From Astropecten irregularis (taxonomy: Eukaryota > Echinodermata > Asteroidea > Paxillosida > Astropectinidae): 64,000 nucleotides of DNA. The position numbers and the translations under genes are program-made. The DNA lies in contig OZ020252.1 in assembly GCA_963971285.1 (NCBI GenBank), positions 11,693,662 to 11,757,661 on the forward strand, read 5' to 3'. The notes beneath the pieces were generated by a model that saw only the letters and a program-made list of their open reading frames with translations, did no database searches and was not told the DNA's origin. This document shows positions 52,067 through 63,158 of the stretch, piece by piece (position 1 is the stretch's first letter; every line of letters begins with the position of its first letter).

Positions 52067-53603
52067 ACTAGAGATTGTGTCTGTTGAAAACAGAACACAA
52101 GGCTTTTCCGTATCCGCTGTTATTGAAAAAATTGTCATAACCTTATATTCACACAAAGACAGTTGATTATGATATTATGTTTTATACATTTGAGGTGTGC
52201 ACCTTTAATCATAAACTCACATGTATTGGTCATATTTGTGACACAAAGAAAGACCTTGCCTAACATCGACTTTTGACTAAAGAATCATGATCACAGCTCT
52301 TACCCCTTTTAAATGAGGAGCTACTTCCTGTTTGACCGGAAGTAGAGGTCACAGAGGTCAAGCAATGTGTCACAAAGAAAGACCTTGCCTAACATTGTCT
52401 ATTGGTGAAAGAATCATGATCATAGCTCTTACCACTTTTAAATGAGAAGCTACTTCCTGTTTGACCGGAAGTAGAGGTCACAGAGGTCAAGCAATGTGTC
52501 ACAAAGAAAGACCCTGCCCAACAATCACGTTTTGGTGAAAGAAGCAACTTAGTATCTCAAACTGTTGATTTTTTGTTGATTTTCAAATAACATACTGACA
52601 CCACCGCAGTTTCTTGTTTTAATCAAAAGAGGGCGCCATTCAAAACCGTGTGCTCGATTCATGCATTCCTTGAAAGGTAGATTGTTACGCATGCGTAGTT
52701 GTCTTGTCAAAACAGTATACGCTGGCAACTATGATAAGGAAATGAAGGAGAATACGGCATATATAACACAGGCAATCAACCACATGCCCGCGCCTTGCAT
52801 TTATTGACCAATATTTTTACGTACAAGTCAATGGGGAAGCGTGAAAAATATTTTTAAAAATCATAAAAAATAAACAAATGACGCTGTCTTGACGTAACTT
52901 CATAATTACGATCCCGAACCTCCCTTTTACCAACCTACCAATTTTCAAGGTGATTGGCTGTTCCTGCTATGCGTTATAAAAATCGCATTTTTTATGACGT
53001 CATGATGACGTCACCGATTTTTTGTCTATGCAGTGTTCATCTATGGTGCTGTACTGCATGCTGAAGAATTATCAAAAAGAAATTCAAAGATATCTTGTTT
53101 CGTTTACTAGATATCGTTAAAAGAACTTTAATGACCCAAAATTTCAATAAATCATAAAAAATCAGGGAATGACGTCATGATGACGTCATTGCAATTTTTC
53201 GATATAACACTTCCCGACTTAGATACATACCAAGTTTCAACTCAATCGGACTTAGGGTTCATTCATAATTGATGTCTGAAGTTTGCCCCTTTAAGACACT
53301 GTCACGTGACACCTGATGACGTCATGATGACGTAAATGTTGCGCATACAACTACCCTATAGGGACTTTGTTTTGACCTAGTTTGATCAAAATCGGCAATT
53401 TAAAAGTGGCCAAAGTGGCCAAGAAGAAGAAGAAGAAAAAAAAAAAAAAAATCAGAACAAAAACAATACCTTTTCCATTGAACATGGAAAAGCCAAAAAA
53501 TCAGAACAAAAACAATACCTTTTCCGATTGAAATCGAAAAAGCCAAAAAAGAAAAAAACAAAAACAAAAGTATTACCTTTTCCGATCACAATCGGAAAAG
53601 CCA
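52067..53603 (+). mobile_element. Helentron-like element, CTTTTCCG type, with three terminal hairpins
   Basis: It starts ACTAGAGATTGTGTCTGTTG after a GAAGAA tract and has the tag GGCTTTTCCG. It contains two 128-bp units, TGACGTCATGATGACGTCA palindromes and a GAAGAAGAAG tract. It ends with three hairpins (53469-53494, 53518-53543 and 53576-53602) of form CCTTTTCC...GGAAAAGCC, each preceded by AACAATACC or GTATTACC. The 5' tag GGCTTTTCC is the reverse complement of the closing arm. Confidence 0.7.
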
Positions 53604-53604
53604 A

Positions 53605-53785
53605 TTATTCTTCATGTTTTATAAGAAAAATCAAGTCAGGTTTTCGCTATTTTCTCATGACTCGTGACTCAGATGTCCGATTGAGCTCAAATTTTCACAG
53701 GTTTATTATTTCATGTACATGTTTGATCAGACAAAGTATGAGTGCAGTCCTGTGACCTTTACCAATCATGTATTGTACCTTTAAT
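53605..53785 (+). repeat. Dispersed repeat family (TTTCACAGGTTTATTATTTC), copy 3
   Basis: TTTTATAAGAAAAATCAAGT, GATTGAGCTCAAATTTTCAC and GGTTTATTATTTCATGTACA match 27185-27390 directly and 20030-20200 in reverse. Confidence 0.65.
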
Positions 53786-53829
53786 ATGTACTTTTTCAAT
53801 GTTCATGTTTGTCACTGAAGAAGGAAATT

Positions 53830-54483
53830 GCCTTACATTAACTTTTGGTAAAAGAATCATGATCATAGCTCTTACCGCTTTTAAATGGGAAGCTACTTCC
53901 TGTTTGACCAGAAGTAGAGGTCACAGAGGTCAAGCAATGTGTCAAAAAAAGACATACTGCCTAACATTGACTTTTGGTAAAAGAATCATGATCATAGCTC
54001 TTACCACTTTTAAATGGGAAGCTACTTCCTGTTTGACCAGAAGTAGAGGTCACAGAGGTCAAGCAATGTGTCAAAAAAAGACATACTGCCTAACATTGAC
54101 TTTTGGTGAAAGAATCATGATCATAGCTCTTACCACTTTTAAATGAGGAGCTACTTCCGGTTTGACCAGAAGTAGAGGTCGAAGAGGTCAAGCAATGTGT
54201 CACAAATGAAGGACCTGCCTAACAATCACTTTTGGTGAAAGAATGAACTTAATATCTCAAACCGTTGATTTTTTGTTGATTTTTAAAGATTTTTATTATT
54301 AAATTCAAATTGCTTGTTACATGACACCTGATGCCGTCATGATGACAAAACGTTTTGGGAGACAACTACCCTATATGGATTTCCTTCACACCAAGTTTGG
54401 TTAAAATCGGCTGTTTAAAAGTGACCAAGTGCCGCAGACAAAATTTGTTTACAAATTCCCATAGACTTGAGGAGAAGAAGAAG
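53830..54483 (+). mobile_element. Helentron-like body sequence (128-bp units), 5' end missing
   Basis: Three to four 128-bp units (53845-54235) are followed by the same downstream body as at 51830-52060 (ACATGACACCTGATGCCGTC, CCAAGTTTGGTTAAAATCGG) and a GAAGAAGAAGAA tract that joins the next start. No ACTAGA start is present. Confidence 0.6.
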
Positions 54484-55012
54484 AACGAGAGATTGTGTCT
54501 GTTGAAAACAAAACACATGGCTTTTCCGCATATGATACATAAAACATTTCTCAAATTAATACACATCAATTATTTTGTTTGATTAAGACATATGGTTTAA
54601 AGGTATTCATATTTCAATGTAGAAAACTAAAGTTTAACCCATTTGTTGCAGGGTTTATGCAACACATTGCTTGTCAATGAGAATTGTGTCACAAAGAATA
54701 AACTTGCCTAACATTGACTTTTGGTGAAAGAACATGATTATAGCTCTTACCACTTTTAAATGATGAACTACTTCCTGCTTGACCAAAAGTAGAGGTCACA
54801 GAGGTCAAGCAATGTAACACAAATGAAAGATTGATTGATTGCTTAAAAGTAACCAAAGTGGCTTGTAGAACGTCCTAGTGCATTGTATATGGGAAATTTG
54901 GCAACAAGAAGAGGAAGAAGAAGAAGAACAAAAACAGAACAAAAACAAAGCGGAAAGCCAAAAAAAAACAGAACAAAAGCAATACCTTTTCCGTTGAACA
55001 CGGAAAAGCCGA
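54484..55012 (+). mobile_element. Short Helentron-like element, CTTTTCCG type, both ends present
   Basis: It starts ACGAGAGATTGTGTCTGTTG (one change from ACTAGAG), then GGCTTTTCCGCATATG. It has one 128-bp unit (54720-54830), a GAAGAAGAAG tract, a damaged hairpin near 54948 and a good one at 54986-55010 (CCTTTTCCG...CGGAAAAGCC). At about 530 bp it is the smallest copy with both ends and shows the minimal architecture. Confidence 0.7.
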
Positions 55013-55530
55013 CGAAGATGATGATAGCCATAAATATTACGTTTTACCAAGTGGCTGCAGCTAACATTCTATAGAAGAAGATGTAGAGTGTGAAAAGTTA
55101 ATATTTGTAAACATGGCATAAAGCGTATTATACCATGCCTTTATTTTATACTGGAAGCCAACCTAATTTCTCAGAACTGGACTTCATGATATTTTTGTAA
55201 TTTTTCTGGCAAGAATCACAACGTTTAGGAAAACAGTGTAAAACAAAATGTGTGGCTCTCCTAATGCCAAGCATAAAACAAAACTGAGAAAATTGGTTGA
55301 ATATTGGTCAGTAGATTATACATGACTAATCTTAAATTGCATGGTCGTCTCTGGTTAAAAAACATTTTTAATCTTAAGCAATTTGTTTAGCAGTATTTTT
55401 TTATTAAATAAATGCATACCCCGGTAATATCATTGTCTGAGCATACCTTTATAAAAATCCTCTGATGCTTTCAACCAAATACAATATCTACCTTTTGCTT
55501 ATTAACAGTATTCATTATATTTTTATACAG
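55013..55530. other. Intron; no feature recognised
   Basis: AT-rich intron ending in the polypyrimidine/AG acceptor TTTTATACAG of the next SLC4 exon. Confidence 0.45.
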
Positions 55531-55743
55531 GTCTGCAGGACTCAACTATTTATCATTTCGTGTTTGGATTGGTTTCTGGACTTGTGTCATCTGTATCATT
55601 TTAGTGGCAACAGATGCAAGTGCTTTAGTACGATATATCACTCGATTTACTGAGGAGGCATTTGCAGCCCTGATAGCATTCATCTTCATTGTAGAGGCTT
55701 TTGAGAATCTTTTAGAGATCAACCATAGCTACCCGCTTGAAAC
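55531..55743 (+). CDS. SLC4 bicarbonate transporter, internal exon 6 of 6 seen
   Basis: This 213-nt exon lies between TTTTATACAG and GTAAGT and completes a Thr codon with the previous exon. It reads SAGLNYLSFRVWIGFWTCVI, then CIILVATDASALVRYITRFT and EEAFAALIAFIFIVEAFENL. It covers transmembrane helix 5 (VWIGFWTCVICIILV), the invariant ATDAS motif, the RYITRFTEEAFA loop/helix-6 start and helix 6. SLC4 proteins of the Na+-coupled group read LVATDASSLVCYITRFTEEA here. The 15.8-kb intron before it holds the hAT, mariner, DIRS and Helentron-like elements. The next exon lies beyond the window or was not detected. Confidence 0.95.
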
Positions 55744-55796
55744 GTAAGTTTTGTTTGAATATCTTATGAAGTAATAGTAAGACTAATCTTTATGAA

Positions 55797-56135
55797 ATAA
55801 GCAAATTAGGCTTGCCCTTCACCTACGTGGATAATACTGCGTACTCGGTGCTTGTTTGAAAAAGCATGTGCTGGCTCAGATTGCATTTAAACCCACGCCT
55901 CCTGCGGTATGGCATCTGCGCTAGCAAGCAGGAGGTCGTGGGTTAGAATCCCACATGTGCCAACGTCATCAACATCGTTGAAGGGAAAGCCTAATTTGCA
56001 TATTATCTCCCGACCCAAAATCAGTAATATTCATGATTAGTTGCGGCATTTGCCGCGATATTGGAATTGATTCACCCTGCTGACCCCAGGTAGCTCAGTG
56101 GTCTAGCGGTAGTGCATCTGCACTAGTAGGCAGGA
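55797..56135. repeat. Diverged SINE fragments in inverted arrangement
   Basis: GCAAATTAGGCTTGCCCTTC opens one copy. AAGCAGGAGGTCGTGGGTTAG and GGGAAAGCCTAATTTGCATA form a second in opposite orientation. A third tRNA-like head (GGTAGCTCAGTGGTCTAGCG, GCACTAGTAGGCAGGAGGTC) lies at 56090-56135. They are more decayed than the trimer at 33229, followed by a CACACA microsatellite at 56140-56170. Confidence 0.7.
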
Positions 56136-56603
56136 GGTCACCCCACACACACACACCACCACACACACTGCATGACACAGAGCTCAAACACCAGGTCACC
56201 CCCTTTTTTCTAGTGCTCGCTCCGCTGAGTACTCACGTTTTCTTTGTAGCTGTTTATCATTGTACAGTGCTAACCCATCGGACTGTTATTTCCGAAAAAA
56301 GATCTCTCAAGAGTCATTTACATTTATTTGATTTTTCTGGATGAACATTACACGGAAAACAATAACAAAATGTTTACCAGTGGGACAACACGGTGTAGTT
56401 GATTCGTCAAATGGCTTGATTAGCTGATTTATTTTACGCCATCATCATCATCAACAAATGAACAGGGATAGATTATGTGATTCCCACAGACACCATGATG
56501 CACACGTCCTTACTCTCCCACGTCCCAAGCTGCAGTCCCTGCGAAAGCGTGGGAAGGATTGCCAAAAACCTCTTCTGACCCGCCAAAATGTATAAAAGTA
56601 CTG

Positions 56604-57373
56604 TTACCCCCGTTTCAGACAGGCGTGCCAGGGTCGCGCCGAACTAAATAGATAAGGAGCGACCCTAGGTCGACCCAATTCAGATTTTGGTTTCAGACAG
56701 GCGAACCTAATACATTGGAGTAGCCCTAAAACTAGGGCTACAAACAAACGGACAACTTGGGGCCATAGCAACAGCTCCGTAGAAGACTTTTCGGGTGGTG
56801 TTGTTTACGATGCAGACCGTACGTTGTCGACTTGGTTGTTGCGAGGAGGAAATTGACATTAAGCTTAATGTACTTCGATTGTGACTGTTGTTGTCGTCGT
56901 ATACAACTGACACGACTGGCATTGTGGCCATCATATTTTGTTTTTTACTATAAGGCCTACCCCATCTTTGACTTTGCCTTCAAAATAATTAATTTTGTTG
57001 TTTTTGTATAGCCTACCTTGGCAAAGGTCTATTGAAAAAAACACCCAATGATGTACGACCGGCAGACGATTTCCATGCCAAAAAGTTTTGTATGTATGCA
57101 TTGTGGGATATCACTGCAGTTTTCTGCTCATTTGCATACATTTGCATTGAGTTCGGCTCATTACTAGAGCGACGTCTGAAACGATGTCGCTCTAGCGTCG
57201 TTCTGAACGACCCAGACCGTCGTTCTGAACGACCCAGACCGTCGATCTTTCGGCATCAGGCGCGCCTGGTCGCTCCTAATTGTTTCAGACGTCGAACTTT
57301 CTATGTACTTAATTCAAATCTTGCCTTTTAATTGGTTCGGCGCGACGCTAGAACGCCTGTCTGAAATGGGGGT
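56604..57373. mobile_element. Complete MITE with CCCCCGTTTCAGACAGGCGT ends
   Basis: The left end CCCCCGTTTCAGACAGGCGT then GCCAGGGTCGCGCCGAAC mirrors the right end GTTCGGCGCGACGCTAGAAC then GCCTGTCTGAAATGGGGG. The interior carries a second TTTCAGACAGGCGAACC-type motif and CATTTGCATACATTTGCATT. It provides the uninterrupted reference for the copy at 1918-3530. The superfamily is not assigned and it is non-coding. Confidence 0.85.
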
Positions 57374-60235
57374 CAGCCACTTCGGGCCAAAAGAGCGTGT
57401 GACCCAGAGCAACACTCAGTGCACGCATCACGCAATGCACCATACATGACCATGCACTGTTCACATGCACCGGAAGGGAACCTTTGTGCCTCAGAATTTG
57501 TACATCATTTCCAGCCTTTGGGGCCCCACTTCCCTGGGCCCAGATTCCTGGGGGAATTTACTCCCATGTTGATCGGATATATCCTACTTTGACCACGGAG
57601 GAGTACTGACGGGTAACAACACATCGTCATGATCATCATATACTCGGCAGCGTGCACTTCCTGTATTTAGATATATTGCCCGAGGAGCCCAGCCTATGCT
57701 ACAGGAGTCTCATCTGCGCGATTAAAGCTGTCTCCCTGCATTCTTCACTAGGTTTCTCCCCTTGTTGTCACCACTCCTAGGATGAATTGTGTTCACCTTT
57801 GTCAGCCGAGTGTTTCCAAGGTTCTTTACCCACTTGGAACAGGACAACATTCCCTGACAGTCAGCATTCATACCTAAAAGAGTAGAACTTGACTTTTTCC
57901 TCTCCAAGATCATCTCTTTGTGACCATCTCTGTAATGTTAGACAGGTTCGTTCTGTTCACTTATTATGGAAGGAATTTTTCCCTTGGCAGAGGATTTTAT
58001 CCACAGTCCAGGGTCCTTCTCCCTCTCTCTTTCCGCAAGTATCTGAAAATGTCTCTCGTCTCGTCTCAGTGCCCTCTGCTTCTGCCAAGGCCTAGGTTTG
58101 TCTCTCACGTGGCTCTTCTCCTAAAAGAGAAGAGCATTTTTCCCTCCTCAGAGTAGGATGTTCTTTCTTTTTCCTCCTTCCTTCCTTTGTCAGTTGGGCC
58201 TTGTCTTCTGCTTATCATGTTCCTCTCCGGAGTCTAATGGAGAGTTTGCTTGCCATCGAGGGAGGGGCCTTCTGGGATGTTCGGCTGGCTGACCGCTTTC
58301 ACTAGTTGTCCGTTGGGTTGAGTCTTGGAGTATGTTCCTACACTTCCCTATACTAGCCGTCTTCTGTATCCAGGGTACGCATGGAGGTCCTCCCCCGATG
58401 TGGGAGTGACCTCCTTGCAGTAAGTTTTCCCTAATTCATATGTTCCTAGAGATTTCACATCTCGAGTCAGCCGCAAAGTTTATCCTATGGTGCTGCCCAA
58501 TCTCTCAGACTACCGGGATCCATTTTGTCGCCCTCAAACTTCCCTCTCTCAATTGCCCAGAGTCTCCCTTATCGGAACCTCTCCAAAGTCTGCCCGTTTC
58601 CTTGCCACTGCTTCTTCAGTTAGACTTATGGTCGATTTCACAAGGCACTTGGATTGATTTTCTTCGCCTACCATTATTTTCGTTTTGCCGTGTTGTCACT
58701 TTACTTTTCCCTATTGTGTTTATTGCCTTCCCAAGTTTAGATTTATCTTGCCGTTCCAAGACATCCCACTCCTCACAACCTAGCTGCATCCTAGCTGCAT
58801 TTTCTTAATTCAGCCTGGTAGCTGGTGTCTGATCGTCTACCGAGGGATGCGAGAATTCAGATTTGTATCTGATTTCAGTATTTCAGCCTCTTCGTACACT
58901 TGCTCTGTACTAAGTATAGGCTCCTTTATTATTATATATCTCCAGTCCTTTTCTTGTTGTGAGATTTTTGTGCTTGTTTGCTGCCATTCACATTGCTGCC
59001 AACCATCGTCTGAATGGATACACTGACTACAGGCCTACATTCTCTTCCACAGTGCAAGTGGTCCTCACCCTGACCGAAAGGATACTAACCTCCTACACTC
59101 AGCAGTTCAGGTTCTTATAAGGTATTAACCATTACCATTTGTTGCCAGCACATTCAGGTATATTTGTTTTCCTGGTCAACTGTCTGATAGTAGGCCCTCT
59201 TCATCTGGTGACCACCGGGTGACCACCGCAGCGTCCCTTGGACCTAGACTTAGGCCTCGCCATCTTCATTTCCCTAGCCCTTCCTCGATATGCATGCCGG
59301 CAGAGTATCTCCCTCTTCAGAGCGCAACTCAGCCCCGTAGCGTGCACTCAACTCTCTTTGGGCATTTTTGGCTTTAAGGCTAGTCTTGGTTCAAGACGTT
59401 ATTACGTCCTTGTGGTTGTTCAATAGATCACACTTGTCAATACAGCATCTACGCCACAGATACACACAAGCCTGTAATAACGTCTTCTCACTTTACTCCA
59501 AACTGCCCCCCACGTTGTCGGCGCATCATGACGTAGCCTTATTTGCATTAATGTATTTTGGAAATTTGGATGGGAATGAAGTCTAGTACCACAAGGACAT
59601 CGCACGCATTATATGCAATACGTATACACACATGTAGTCCCTACTGTACATGTACACTGTACACGATATCGTACCATGTGGCTGCTGATGGTATTGAACT
59701 TGGAGGCCTTGGATTTTGCAACACAAAAATTGGGATTTGAGAACAGCAAGCTGCGGCTCTTATACAACTTGGGAATGGAATAATTTACTAACCGTGCCCC
59801 TTAAAATCATTTTGTGTCTTCATGGAGCAAGGAACAGACTCCATGGTTTCATAATTCAGTGAAATTATTTCATGCCCTCGAATTTCTCGAAATCTTTTTG
59901 TGCTGCATGGCAGGCGATCAAAGTATAAGCCTTGCCTTGGGTATTTATGACGTTTTCTAAGAATTTACATGTATATGATATGCACTGGTATTACGCAATA
60001 CATACCACATGCGTGGATAGGACGCTGACCAAAAAGCTCATTATGCACTCTGTTGTTGACCCCAATGAATACGCAAATTTTACCCGCAGATGTCACGCTC
60101 AGTCTTTGTCACGTGACACCAGAGTTAACTGACAAGACGTTATTTTTCGTCAGGCGATGGACTGTTCCACTTTGTTCTCATGTGAACACAGGAAGACACA
60201 CCATTGTAAAATTCTTAAGAACTTTGCACGAATGT
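57374..60235. other. Pyrimidine-rich stretch, no gene recognised
   Basis: 57640-59430 is strongly T/C-rich on the plus strand, with fragmentary frames (e.g. 58440-58808) lacking family motifs. The composition resembles the decayed DIRS region at 16560-17740, so it may be old retroelement sequence; this is a guess. 59430-60235 shows no recognised feature apart from a TGTACATGTACA-type palindrome near 59645. Confidence 0.4.
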
Positions 60236-60774
60236 GCACATTATTTTTTCTCCCAAGAATTTATTCCCCACTCCCCAGCTTGGAATATAGGTCAATCCTA
60301 CACATATATACATATTTTAGCCCAATGTCCAAGCAGGGAATATGTTTTTCAGCCTGCGACTTGGTACCAATTTCTTTGCTGCATTGTTTTCTTAATACCC
60401 AAACAATTAATTCCCCTGGTTGGAATATATATTTTTTAGGGACTTGGCCGACCATTTTTTCTGCGACCTGCATTATTTTTCTCCCCCAAATATTTATTCC
60501 CGGCTGGGAATATATTTTCTCAGGGTCTTGGCCGTGCAATTTTTCTGCAACCCGCATTATTTTTGAGCCTGGGACTTGGTACTATTTTTTCTGTGATGTG
60601 CATAATTTCTTCCCATTAATTCCCCAGCTGTGATTATTTTCTAGTTTAGGATTTTGTACTGTGTTCTTTACGATCTGCATTATTTTTCTTCCCCACTACC
60701 AATTAATTTCCGGTCGAAAATATATCGGTTGTTTCATGTTGGCCGACCATGTTATTTTTTCTGTTACCTGCATT
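60236..60774 (+). repeat. Degenerate ~75-90 bp tandem repeat
   Basis: Five to six units share TTGGCCGACCATTTTTTCTG, GACCTGCATTATTTTTCTCC, AATATTTATTCCC and CTGGGAATATATTTT. The array ends exactly at the left boundary of the second Ngaro-like copy. The frames through it are repeat artefacts. Confidence 0.75.
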
Positions 60775-61002
60775 ATTCTCAGACGACACCCAAATAAAAA
60801 TGAATCAAAACAGTTAATTGACTTTTGGCACAGCTTTTACCATTTTTATTACCAACAAGATCATGGTCACTTACCAGTTTGGCAAATCAGAAATAAGTGA
60901 CAAATCAAATTGATCAAAGATCAAATTGATTTGCTGTCGTAGTGCCTCAACCTTATTATATACACGGACGAGCTGTTGTACGGAGTCTAATTCCAGACCT
61001 AA

Positions 61003-61730
61003 TTAAGTGATAACCTGGCTTGGACCCATTGTTTTCTCTTCTGCAATAGGCACTCCCAACTGGTCACAAACATGCCGGAATGTCTGCAACAAAGCAGCAC
61101 AACCGGCCCGAGTCTCGCCCATGAACAAAAAATCATCTAAATAGTGGGTAATAAAGACCGACTGTGTAACTCGTTTAACCTGATATTCCAGGAAAGTACT
61201 AAAAGCCTCAAATAATGAACATGACACGGAACAACCCATCGGCAAGCATTTATCGTAATAAAAATCCCCTTGAAATTCGAACCCAAGAAGCTCGTAATCA
61301 GAGGGGGCCACCGGAAGAAGCCGAAAGGCTGATTTGATGTCAGATTCAGCCATCCATGAGTGCTCGCCCAATGACATAACTAGATCAACGGCTGAATCAA
61401 AGGAATTATAATGTACTGCACAATTATCCTTATCATTAATAGAGTTACCGAACGGGAATGAAAGATGATGAATTAGGCGGAATTCACCTGGGTCATGCTT
61501 TGGAACAAGGCCAACAGGTGAACACTGTAAATTAGGAAATGGTTTGTCCTTAAATGGCCCCGCAATCCTACCTTACATCAATTCCTTATTTAGTTTTGCT
61601 AAAACTACATCCGGTCGCTCAGCAGCAGAACTGAGGCAATCATAATCCCTACTCACGCGTGGCCCACTGTAGCTGAGTTGAAACCCATTAGAAAAAACCC
61701 TCACTTAACAAACGAGCCTTCTGTTTGTCC
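61003..61730 (-). pseudogene. Reverse transcriptase of copy 2, broken
   Basis: It keeps MSLGEHSWMAESDIKSAFRL, LPMGCSVSCSLFEAF, THYLDDFLFMG and VPIAEEKT, ending VIT then TAA exactly as in copy 1. Upstream it has a 9-nt in-frame deletion near 61433 and an in-frame TAA at about 61573-61575. Catalytic residues in the retained part are intact. Confidence 0.8.
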
Positions 61731-61860
61731 GAATAAAAGGAAAGCCAATGCTGCAGAATGTGTACTTTAATTGGAGTGGGAAGGACAGAATTAGCAGCAG
61801 AGATTGCCCGAGTCTCCGGCACGGAGGCTGGCAGTGAACTGGCAGAAGAGCCAGAGTGCA

Positions 61861-63158
61861 TCAAGGTGGGACCCCTGCCGGCTTCCGTGCTGCCGGAGAT
61901 AGCTTGGACCCCTGAACCAAAGCTCTAGTAGTGGTCCCGCCATTGGCAGCTGATTCAGATCGCTTGCCTTTACCCACGCGACAGCTGGCGGCCCCGTGCC
62001 CAAAGCGTGTACAATTACTGCATCTATGGGGATATTTGCAAGGGTTCCACCTGCAGATCCCCGTATTATATGCGTGGGAAGCAGACAAACCGTTATTAGA
62101 GGGGAATGTTTTCCCCATGGAATTAACTGCTGCAACAGGCATAAAACTGGTAGCCGGCGCCACTGTCACCCACAGCTCTGTATCCAAAGTTGCCCATGAG
62201 TGGGACAGGTAAGCCTCCTGCTGCAAGCGGAATTGTTCATCATAACTTCGCCAACCCAACCCGGGGAACTGCGCGGCAGCCAATCGAATAGTTTCAGCAT
62301 ATTTTAGCATTTCACAAAAACAGGAAGGGTGACGTGCAGTGAAAATGGCCATAAATGTATGGAACGCGCTGGTCCAATGATTAAGTGATTGCAGCCGAAG
62401 TGTCGGAGCTGAGGCCGGGCGAAATACCACCCGACCATCTTCAACTACCATGGACAGTGCCGGAAATAACAATGACATGTCAATATATTGCGATTGCCAT
62501 ATCTTCTCCTTTACCGCTTGTGACACATGTAGTCCTAAACTGGTGGCCTGTGCCGATGGAAACGGGGTGGGTCTCTCAAACCCTGTCACCTTAGGAGCAA
62601 CAATCCCCTGAACCTGCTGACAGGGTTGAGGTAGGCTGAGCCCCACAATACTTGAAATGCCATTGCTATTATTACGATTAACAACGCAAGAACTACATGT
62701 AGTACAAAAATTAGGATTACTACTACTAGAACTATGATTACCGTCACAACCACTACTAACGGTAGCAAGAAAATTGGACGTACCAACTGGAGGCGCATTG
62801 TCGGGTGGCGACGGCACTGTCGCACTGTCTGCTCCACGGTGTCGTCCTTCAACGGTAGTGTGTGCGAGTCCAGCAGCAGGGTCCTCTTGAATAGTAACTT
62901 GGACGGCCGGGGCAGAGCTGGCCAAAGGCACAATTACAGGCTCCGCGTGCTGAGGAGGCTGCACTACACCCTGGTCAACGGGCGGATCAGGGTAGCTAGC
63001 AGCACGCCTCCGCTTCCACGTCCACGTCCTCCGCGCCCCCGTACAGTGGGTATGGACGGAGAATTCAAATGCGCCGGACGCTTCCTTTGCCGGCTTGGGC
63101 GAGGCATAGCTCCGTAGAAGAAAGTGTGGTCGACAAACAGCAGATAGACTAATTCCAA
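61861..63158 (-). pseudogene. Gag-like protein of the Ngaro-like element
   Basis: The main frame (61861-62964) is 367 codons. A central block reads LGLHVSQAVKEKIWQSQYID, MSLLFPALSM, LNHWTSAFHTFMAIFTARHP and RLAAAQFPGLGWRSYDEQF, followed by CKYPHRCSNCTRFGHGAASC, a CCHC knuckle at about residues 314-327. Upstream, a second frame (62964-63158) contains MPRPSRQRKRPAHLNS and a GRGGRGRGSGG stretch, probably the true N-terminus. One frameshift near 62965 separates the two. The first half of gag is known in this window only from this copy. Confidence 0.75.

Noticed and set aside
53742-54146. 134-codon repetitive open frame
   Set aside because: It runs through 128/129-bp non-coding tandem units and has no domain or splice context.
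58440-58808. 122-codon hydrophobic frame
   Set aside because: The low-complexity pyrimidine-rich region gives Leu/Ser/Phe-rich frames by composition. No signal or family motif and no neighbouring splice sites.
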